From the NCBI GenBank assembly GCA_030428565.1, contig JAUIDR010000012.1, positions 1 through 64,000 of the forward strand: a DNA stretch of 64,000 nucleotides. Direction: 5' to 3'. Below, one piece after another: positions 55,731 to 64,000 of the stretch (position 1 is the first letter of the stretch; each line of letters starts with the position of its first letter). Both the position numbers and the translations under genes were made by a program. Origin of the DNA: Alphaproteobacteria bacterium. Lineage in GTDB: Bacteria > Pseudomonadota > Alphaproteobacteria > UBA7985 > JAUIBT01. Below the pieces are notes generated by a model. It was given only the letters and a program-made list of their open reading frames with translations, ran no database searches and was not told the origin of the DNA.

Positions 55731-56999
55731 ATGAGCCAAGCAAAGCCCTCTTCGTCCGATGCCAGCGCCGCCGCGCAGCGCCCCAGCCTGTTGGGTTGGA
55801 GCAGCTCGCGCCTGTCGGACCTGGCCTGGTCCAGCGTAATTATGGGCCTGCTGGCGGCTTTCGTCGGCACGGCTTCTTCGTTTTCGGTGGTCATGCAGGG
55901 CCTGGACGCTGTCGGGGCAACACCGCCGCAGATCGCCTCCGGCCTCATGGCGCTGTCAGTGTCAAAAGGCGCGTTTGCAATCGCGCTCAGCTTGGGGCTA
56001 CGCACGCCTTATTCACTGGCCTGGTCCACCAGCGGCGCGGCGCTCTTGGTCGCCACAGGCCCCTTAGCGGGTGGTTTTGGCGAGGCCGTGGGCGCTTTTG
56101 TTGTCTGCGCTCTGTTGCTCGTGCTCACCGGCTTTTTGCGCCCCTTGGCGCGCTTGATCGCTGCAATTCCCAGCATGCTGGCCCACGCCATGTTGGCGGG
56201 TGTGCTGTTGCCGCTCTGCTTGGCCCCTTTTAAGACCCTCAGCCTCTATCCCTTGTGGGGGCTGATCTTGCTGTTGGCCTGGCTGGTCGGGCGGCAGATC
56301 AACAGCTTGCTCGCGGTTCCAGCGGCCTTGCTGGCTTTTGCCGGTATCCTCGTTTTCGGTCTATCGCCCGATTGGGCGAGCCTCTGGGGAGCAGGGGGAA
56401 GCCTGGTAACCGCACCGGTCTGGGTGGCGCCACACTTTAGCCTGACCGGGATCGCCAGCCTGGCCTTGCCCCTTTATTTGGTCACCATGGCCGGACAAAA
56501 CCTGCCGGGCCAAGCCGCATTGCGTCTGGGCGGATTTGAACGCCCACACGGGCTAGCGCTAGCGGGGTCCGGCTTGGCCGGATTGCTGGCCGCCCCATTT
56601 GGCGGCCATGCTAACTCGCTGGCGGCTATTACCGCCTCGCTCTGCTCTGGGCCAGAGGCCCACCCGGACCCAAGCAAACGCTATTGGTCCGCGGCCTGGG
56701 CTGGATTGTTTTACATGCTGTTTGGCCTGTTCGCAGGGCTGTTTACCCGCTTCATAGCACTGGCGCCGACCTTGCTCATTCAAACGGTGGCAGGTCTGGC
56801 TTTGCTCGCAACCTTCAGTGGCTCACTGTTGGCGGCTTTCCAAGCCCCTGACAGCCGCATCGCCGCCGCGATAACCTTTCTAATGACGGCTTCTGGCGTG
56901 TCGATTTTAGGGGTCTCGGGCGCGTTTTGGGGCCTCATTGCTGGTGGTTTGGTCTTGGCCCTACAAAAACAAGGCTGGTTGACCTTCAAACGCCCGTAA
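55731..56999 (+). CDS. BenE-family benzoate/proton symporter-like protein
   Basis: A 422-aa inner-membrane transporter with about twelve hydrophobic segments. The BenE pattern is recognisable: ASGLMALSVSKGAFAIALSLGLRTPYSLAWSTSGAALL near residue 65, LVTMAGQNLPGQAALR in the middle and AAPFGGHANSLAAITASLCSGPEAHPDPSKRYWSA after it. The family imports benzoate and related aromatic acids. It separates dnaA from dnaN, which are normally adjacent or close, so it is probably an insertion into the replication block. No aromatic degradation genes are nearby. Confidence 0.9.
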   Translation: MSQAKPSSSDASAAAQRPSLLGWSSSRLSDLAWSSVIMGLLAAFVGTASSFSVVMQGLDAVGATPPQIASGLMALSVSKGAFAIALSLGLRTPYSLAWSTSGAALLVATGPLAGGFGEAVGAFVVCALLLVLTGFLRPLARLIAAIPSMLAHAMLAGVLLPLCLAPFKTLSLYPLWGLILLLAWLVGRQINSLLAVPAALLAFAGILVFGLSPDWASLWGAGGSLVTAPVWVAPHFSLTGIASLALPLYLVTMAGQNLPGQAALRLGGFERPHGLALAGSGLAGLLAAPFGGHANSLAAITASLCSGPEAHPDPSKRYWSAAWAGLFYMLFGLFAGLFTRFIALAPTLLIQTVAGLALLATFSGSLLAAFQAPDSRIAAAITFLMTASGVSILGVSGAFWGLIAGGLVLALQKQGWLTFKRP

Positions 57000-57182
57000 A
57001 TCCCAGCATTTTGACGTGATTTCGCGGGGATAAGGCCGTGCAATTTCTGGCGTCATGGGGTCAGCATGCTATGCTGCCGGGCCTTGCGGCTAGGTGCTTT
57101 GTTCCCTGGCTGCGCGCGATGATCTTTACCCGTTTGCCCCGGCTCACTTGCCTGGCAGGCGGCCCCACAAAATGAGCCAGTC

Positions 57183-58301
57183 ATGCACCTGACAATCGAA
57201 CGCGCCCAATTGCTATCTGTTTTGTCCCACGTCCATTCGGTCGTGGAAAAGCGCCATACGGTTCCCATTCTTTCCAACGTGCTGATCGAAGCCCAGGACA
57301 ATAGCCTGACCTTCACCGCGACCGACATGGATTTGACCGTCGAAGAGCGTGCCGCGGCCACCATCAGCCAGGAAGGCGCCACCACCCTGTCTGCGCACAT
57401 GCTCTACGACATCGTGCGCAAGCTGCCGGACGGCTCGCAAGTCGAAATGCGCTTGGACCCGGAGAACGAGCAATGCCACATCGCTGCAGGCCGCTCCAGC
57501 TTTGAGCTGCCGACGCTGCCGCGCGATGGTTTCCCCAGCATCCGCAACGACGACATGCCCGAAGCGCTGGGTGTCGCGGGCCCCGACCTTAAGCAGCTGA
57601 TCGAGCGCACGCGCTTTGCCATTTCGACCGAAGAGACCCGCTATTATCTCAATGGTATTTACCTGGAGTCTTTCGACCAAGACGGCACCACAGGCCTGCG
57701 CGCGGTAGCGACCGATGGCCACCGCCTAGCCAAGTGCGAAATTGCTATGGACCTGCACGGACTAACCCTGCCCGGTGTCATTGTCCCGCGCAAAACCGTC
57801 GGCGAGATTTTCAAGATGGTCGAAGGCGAGGACGAGACGCTGGAGCTGTCGGTCAGCGAGACCAAGATTCGCTTGAAGCACGGCGATATGACCCTGACCT
57901 CCAAGCTGATCGACGGCAATTTCCCCGACTATCAGCGCGTCATTCCTGCCAACAATGAAAAGCTGTTGAGCTGTGATCCCAAGGCCCTGGCCAAGGCGGT
58001 CGATCGTGTCTCGGTCGTCTCGACCGACCGTTCGCGCGGCGTCAAGTTCGGCCTGGACGATAGCACTATGAGCCTGCAATCCAACTCGGCCGGTATCGGC
58101 AACGCCTTTGAGGAGCTGGAAGTCAACTACAGCGCTGATCCGCTGACGGTCGGCTTCAACGCCCGCTACCTGTCGGACATTTTGGGCCAGCTGGGCGGCG
58201 AGGTGGCCCAGTTCCGCCTGAACGATGCGGCCTCGCCCGTCGTGGTGAGCGATCCAGAGGACCAGACCTCTTTGTTCGTGCTCATGCCCATGCGGGTATA
58301 A
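57183..58301 (+). CDS. dnaN: DNA polymerase III beta sliding clamp
   Basis: Ring-shaped processivity factor. The 372 aa have the expected start MHLTIERAQLLSVLSHVHSVVEKRHTVPILSNVLI and the central RTRFAISTEETRYYLNGIYLE. The C-terminal strand ends in VSDPEDQTSLFVLMPMRV (the PMR(V/L) terminus that forms part of the partner-binding pocket). recF follows after 24 bases, so the two share a transcript. Confidence 0.99.
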   Translation: MHLTIERAQLLSVLSHVHSVVEKRHTVPILSNVLIEAQDNSLTFTATDMDLTVEERAAATISQEGATTLSAHMLYDIVRKLPDGSQVEMRLDPENEQCHIAAGRSSFELPTLPRDGFPSIRNDDMPEALGVAGPDLKQLIERTRFAISTEETRYYLNGIYLESFDQDGTTGLRAVATDGHRLAKCEIAMDLHGLTLPGVIVPRKTVGEIFKMVEGEDETLELSVSETKIRLKHGDMTLTSKLIDGNFPDYQRVIPANNEKLLSCDPKALAKAVDRVSVVSTDRSRGVKFGLDDSTMSLQSNSAGIGNAFEELEVNYSADPLTVGFNARYLSDILGQLGGEVAQFRLNDAASPVVVSDPEDQTSLFVLMPMRV

Positions 58302-58325
58302 AGTGGGCCACAGGCAAGGATCATC

Positions 58326-59552
58326 ATGACCGCAGCCTTGACCGAGAGACCCGCGTTGGTCGGCGCAGCTGAAGCGACCCAGCCCCCGTTGTGGATTTCG
58401 CGCCTGGTCTTGCAGGCCTTTCGCTCCTACGACCAGCTCAGCCTAGAGCTGGACGCGCGCTTTGTGGTGCTGACCGGGCAGAATGGCGCGGGCAAGACCA
58501 ACTTGCTGGAAGCGGTCTCCTTGCTATCGCCAGGACGCGGCTTGCGCGGCGCACAGCTCGGCGAATTGCAGCGCCTGGGCCAAGATCAACCCTGGTCGGT
58601 CTTTACCAACTGGCAGACGCCGCTGGGCGAACGCCGCCTGCACAGCTATCGCGAACCCGGTGGCGACAAGCGCCTGCACCGCCTGGATGGCGCGGCGCTC
58701 AAGTCGTTGCAAGGCTTTGCCGATCTGGTCGCCATCACCTGGCTGACCCCGCAACAGGACGGTCTGTTTCGCGGCCCATCCAGCGATCGCCGCGCTTTCT
58801 TCGATCAGCTCGTATTGGCGCTCAACCCTCAGCATGCGCGTCATCTCAACGCCTACAGCGTCAGTCAGCGCCAGCGTTCGAAAATCCTGCGCGAGGCTGC
58901 CCAGCGCCGCCAGAGCGCCGACCCCGCTTGGCTGGCCGCCACAGAGGACGCCATGGCCCGACACGGCGTTGCCATCGCCGAATCGCGCCTAACCGCCCTG
59001 GAACATTTGGCCGAACGCCTAGCGCAAGATTTCGGCCCCTTCCCCGGTGCAGAGCTGGCCTTGCAGGGCGATTTCGAGGCGGCCCTACAGCAACGCTCCG
59101 CTGTCGATGTGGAAGACTGGGCCAAATCGACCTGGGCGCGTAGTCGCGAGCAGGATCAAGCCACCGGACGCACCCAATTTGGCCCCCACCGCAGCGATTT
59201 GTTGGTGTTTCACAAGGCCAAAGGCCTGCCCGCGCAGACTTGTTCAACAGGCGAGCAAAAATCACTCGTTATCGCCTTGATTCTAGGCCATATTTACATG
59301 ATTGCTGCGCTGCGAAACATGCCGGCCGTCTTGCTGTTGGACGAAGTCGCCGCTCACCTGGATGCGGGCAAGCGCGATGCCCTGTTTGAGGCTCTGCTGG
59401 CCTTGCGCGCCCAAGTTTGGATGACCGGCACGGAGCCGACTTCTTTTGCCAGCCTCGGCAATCGGGCCCAGGCCTTTGAGGTAACGGGCGGCGAAGCTGG
59501 CAACACGCCGTCGGGCGGCTTGGTTCGGCCCTATGATTTGCATGCGCCCTGA
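58326..59552 (+). CDS. recF: DNA replication and repair protein RecF
   Basis: SMC-like ATPase that helps load RecA at gapped DNA. The 408-aa protein has Walker A GQNGAGKTN (residues 51-58), the signature STGEQKSLVIALILGH and Walker B VLLLDEVAAHLDAGKR. A roughly 20-residue Ala/Pro N-terminal extension precedes the core (ISRLVLQAFRSYDQLSL), and a Gly-rich tail extends beyond it. It lies between dnaN and gyrB in the standard order. Confidence 0.98.
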   Translation: MTAALTERPALVGAAEATQPPLWISRLVLQAFRSYDQLSLELDARFVVLTGQNGAGKTNLLEAVSLLSPGRGLRGAQLGELQRLGQDQPWSVFTNWQTPLGERRLHSYREPGGDKRLHRLDGAALKSLQGFADLVAITWLTPQQDGLFRGPSSDRRAFFDQLVLALNPQHARHLNAYSVSQRQRSKILREAAQRRQSADPAWLAATEDAMARHGVAIAESRLTALEHLAERLAQDFGPFPGAELALQGDFEAALQQRSAVDVEDWAKSTWARSREQDQATGRTQFGPHRSDLLVFHKAKGLPAQTCSTGEQKSLVIALILGHIYMIAALRNMPAVLLLDEVAAHLDAGKRDALFEALLALRAQVWMTGTEPTSFASLGNRAQAFEVTGGEAGNTPSGGLVRPYDLHAP

Positions 59553-59683
59553 GTAAATGAACCCTAAGTATGTGAGCCCTGACGACACGCGCCTGACCAG
59601 CGGCAAGCCCCCAACGATTGCCAGGCTTAAGGCGAGGCAGGCTTAGGACGAGGCCAGCTTAGGAAGAGGCCAGACCGCCAGGC

Positions 59684-59733
59684 TGATCGCGCCGCGATAG
59701 GCGCAGGAATAGTGATCGCGCCGCGATAGGCGC
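59684..59733. repeat. Two 21-bp direct repeats upstream of gyrB
   Basis: TGATCGCGCCGCGATAGGCG plus one further C occurs at 59684-59704 and again at 59713-59733, 29 bp apart and identical. Each copy contains the near-palindrome TCGCGCCGCGA. They lie 60-110 bases before gyrB and may be part of its regulatory region or simple duplication. Confidence 0.85.
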
Positions 59734-59746
59734 GCTGTGAAATTGA

Positions 59747-62221
<2,475 letters not shown>

Positions 62222-62581
62222 GCCAAGCTCGAGAGTAGCGACAGTGGTGCGGACGCCTTGATAGCTTCGAGGCTTGGGCGTGCAGACAAGGTCATTTGGT
62301 TGGTTTGTTTGGCTGGCCTCGCCGACACCGGCAAGAATGTGCGGCGCGGTTTGAGCGGTGCCGCAACCGCCCGGCGTGCCGTCCTGAGCTTTGGATCGGT
62401 CATGGTCTAGTTGATCCCCTTGCCCGCGGGCCTTCGCCGCGTCGACTGCCCCCTTGCTTTTCGTCCGTCGTCTTGGCACGTCCTGGATTGAAAAACCCAG
62501 CAAGGAATAGAACGCAACACGACGCAACTTACTTAGAGTTAACAGCGTCTTTATTTTTTATTTACAACGATATACCGCATA
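62222..62581. other. gyrB-adhesin convergent spacer
   Basis: These 360 bases lie between two converging genes. The left two thirds are GC-rich without a clear hairpin and T-run. The right third turns AT-rich (TTATTTTTTATTTACAACG). No gene was recognised and no convincing bidirectional terminator was found. Confidence 0.5.
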
Positions 62582-64000
62582 TCAAATGAGTATACTGATG
62601 TTGTCGTTGTCTAGATGCTCGAACTCAAAGGATGCGGTGGCAGCCAGCCATGCGGGCATAGGCATGGGATCGGTTTCGGCGCTGCCTTGAACCGAGACGC
62701 GCGCCATTTCGGCGGCCAACAGATCCAGGCAGCCCGCAAGCTCAGCGGCTTCCTGGTCGACAAATTCTTCGTTCATGGCGACGGTTGGAACGTCGCTGTC
62801 GGGGACATCTAGTCTGCTGGGCAAGGCCCCGCATTGCAGCGGTGCCGGCGCATTGAAAGACGAGCCTTCCATGTCTGCCGCCTGCGGATCGATGAACCGC
62901 AAAGTCTCTGGTGCCACCATGCACGGTAGAGAGACCAGTGGCGCTTCAATTGGGGCCAGGCTGGGGGCGTCACTTGAGCCATCACCGGGGATCGCACCGG
63001 GTATCTGCCCCGGAGCGACGAAGGGTGCCTCGAAAGCCGCGACCTTTCCAGCGCTTCCCAAGGTTTCAGGCGGCATTTCAAGGGACATTTCAGCTGTCGT
63101 CTCAGGTGTGGCACCTGCGCTGGAGCCCGCGACCGCCGCCGTCTCAAGCTCTTGATAAGTCAGAATGGTATCGCCCGCTTGGGTCTGGCTGCCATCCTCA
63201 AAGCTTACCGTCGCGCTGCCCAGGATCGCGTGATCTTCTTCGAAAATCAGCTCACCGCTGGGGGTCAATCCGATGGCGGTGATGCCCCAGTCGCTGAGCA
63301 ACTTGAACTCATCGGGGTCACAGAAGCCGTCGCCGTTCAGGTCTTGGAAGACGCCAAACTTGTCCCATTGCTCGTCAGCGGCAGTGAGTTGGCCGTCGTG
63401 GTTGCTGTCGAAGGCCAGGCGCAGACCTTCCATGTCGGTTCGCGCATCGGGGTGGTAGCCGTCGAAGCGTATTTCGTCGGCGGCGTCGATGATGCCGTCC
63501 CCCTTGGCATCGAAGGCCAAGAAGCCGTCGTCAGGGGCGACCCAGGTCATGGCCTCAAGGGCGCCGTCGCCGTCGATGTCGAACTTGGCTTGGCTGTCCG
63601 CCAGCGGCACAATCTCCAGGCCGTCGCCGTCCAGGTCGATCACCACCGGCGGTGCGCCATTGGCAGCAATATCCGCCTCGACCCAGGAGACGGCCGTGCT
63701 CTTATTGGACGGAACGACAGTGCCGCCATTGCCTTCCTGCCAGACCTCGGAATAGCTCCCTAGCAAAGTGCTCGTTGACGATGTGAAGTCCTGGCCGAGT
63801 AACGCGGCCGCAGAGCTCAATCCTTCGGGGTCCGTTGCTATAACTTGAACTTCTACATAGCTTAAGCTGCTTTCCTCATACAGATAGTATGACAAGCGTG
63901 CGCCTTGGTCTCCGTCAGGGCCTGATCGCCATTGTGTAAAGTCCCACCCGACAACCCTATAGCCGTCAGCCACCGCAGTCGGCGTTAGGATAAAGTTGCC
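62582..64000 (-). CDS. C-terminal part of a large calcium-binding adhesin-like protein (5' end outside window)
   Basis: The frame is open to the right window edge, so 472 C-terminal residues are visible; a GTG at 63973 is not a credible true start. The region around residues 110-240 is rich in D-x-D-x-D-G calcium loops: VVIDLDGDGLEI, FDIDGDGALEAMTWVAPDDGFLAFDAKGDGIID, FDSNHDGQLTAADEQW and FQDLNGDGFCDPDEF. This is the module found near the C-termini of RTX/VCBS/cadherin-type bacterial adhesins. After it comes a roughly 190-residue Pro/Ala/Glu-rich linker, and the chain ends FEFEHLDNDNISILI. Export by a type I system is expected for this class. No transporter is visible. Confidence 0.8.
   Translation of the reverse strand, partial: GNFILTPTAVADGYRVVGWDFTQWRSGPDGDQGARLSYYLYEESSLSYVEVQVIATDPEGLSSAAALLGQDFTSSTSTLLGSYSEVWQEGNGGTVVPSNKSTAVSWVEADIAANGAPPVVIDLDGDGLEIVPLADSQAKFDIDGDGALEAMTWVAPDDGFLAFDAKGDGIIDAADEIRFDGYHPDARTDMEGLRLAFDSNHDGQLTAADEQWDKFGVFQDLNGDGFCDPDEFKLLSDWGITAIGLTPSGELIFEEDHAILGSATVSFEDGSQTQAGDTILTYQELETAAVAGSSAGATPETTAEMSLEMPPETLGSAGKVAAFEAPFVAPGQIPGAIPGDGSSDAPSLAPIEAPLVSLPCMVAPETLRFIDPQAADMEGSSFNAPAPLQCGALPSRLDVPDSDVPTVAMNEEFVDQEAAELAGCLDLLAAEMARVSVQGSAETDPMPMPAWLAATASFEFEHLDNDNISILI

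Noticed and set aside
58391-59143. 250-aa plus-strand ORF inside recF
   Set aside because: Alternative frame of recF; the composition is typical of a high-GC shadow.

Overview
The window looks like a chromosomal segment of a high-GC, free-living alphaproteobacterium, probably Rhodospirillales-like. The main support is gene order. dusB-ntrB-ntrC-ntrY-ntrX-trkA, ispD-ispF-pgpA-cinA, trmB-rimP-nusA-ylxR-infB-rbfA and the replication block mutM/ubiE-ubiB-coaBC-dut with rpsT-dnaA-dnaN-recF-gyrB are all alphaproteobacterial signatures. A PraR/PhrR-like XRE regulator, a DUF4170 protein and an ScfR/RamB-type regulator divergent from isocitrate lyase fit the same group. No phage, insertion sequence, CRISPR array, tRNA or rRNA was seen. 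Assignments come from reading translations and motifs; no database search was run.

Layout. 1-1.4 kb: a 56-bp tandem array, then two very short minus-strand Flp-type pilin-like genes flanking a small hypothetical gene. 1.6-3.8 kb: groES-groEL on the minus strand, with a CIRCE operator over its promoter and a strong terminator. 3.9-4.5 kb: a DUF4170 gene followed by a candidate 6S RNA with its own promoter. 4.6-7.6 kb: aceA and its divergent ScfR-like regulator, with a perfect inverted repeat between them. 7.6-16.7 kb: the NtrBC/NtrYX nitrogen and redox signalling operon with dusB and trkA. 17-19.6 kb: isoprenoid genes ispD and ispF, then pgpA and a CinA-type amidohydrolase. 19.9-25.4 kb: accessory secreted or envelope proteins (a CxxC-repeat/Sel1/peptidoglycan-binding protein and an SGNH hydrolase), a histone-deacetylase-like amidohydrolase and two hypotheticals. 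25.7-27.7 kb: soxR divergent from an MFS efflux pump with a perfect SoxR box. 27.9-35.4 kb: the translation/transcription operon. 35.6-40 kb: LysR and PraR-like regulators, an SH3 protein and a D-glycerate/hydroxypyruvate-type dehydrogenase.

40.1-46.2 kb is the most unusual part: a compact plus-strand run of glycosyltransferase, hexapeptide acyltransferase-like protein, acylating-type aldehyde dehydrogenase, neutral-ceramidase-like hydrolase and polysaccharide flippase, partly translationally coupled. It resembles a surface glycan or glycolipid locus with non-standard enzymes. 46.2-52 kb holds a ThiF-type E1 enzyme, dut, coaBC, an inserted methyltransferase, ubiB and ubiE. 52.2-62.2 kb is the replication block mutM, rpsT, dnaA, (benE-like transporter), dnaN, recF, gyrB. 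The spacer after dnaA carries two sets of short tandem repeats. The window ends inside the C-terminal part of a large calcium-binding adhesin-like protein.

A recurring theme is short tandem duplication, both between genes (56-, 21-, 16-, 14- and 9-bp units) and in frame at gene ends (dusB, ntrB, ispD, the hexapeptide protein).
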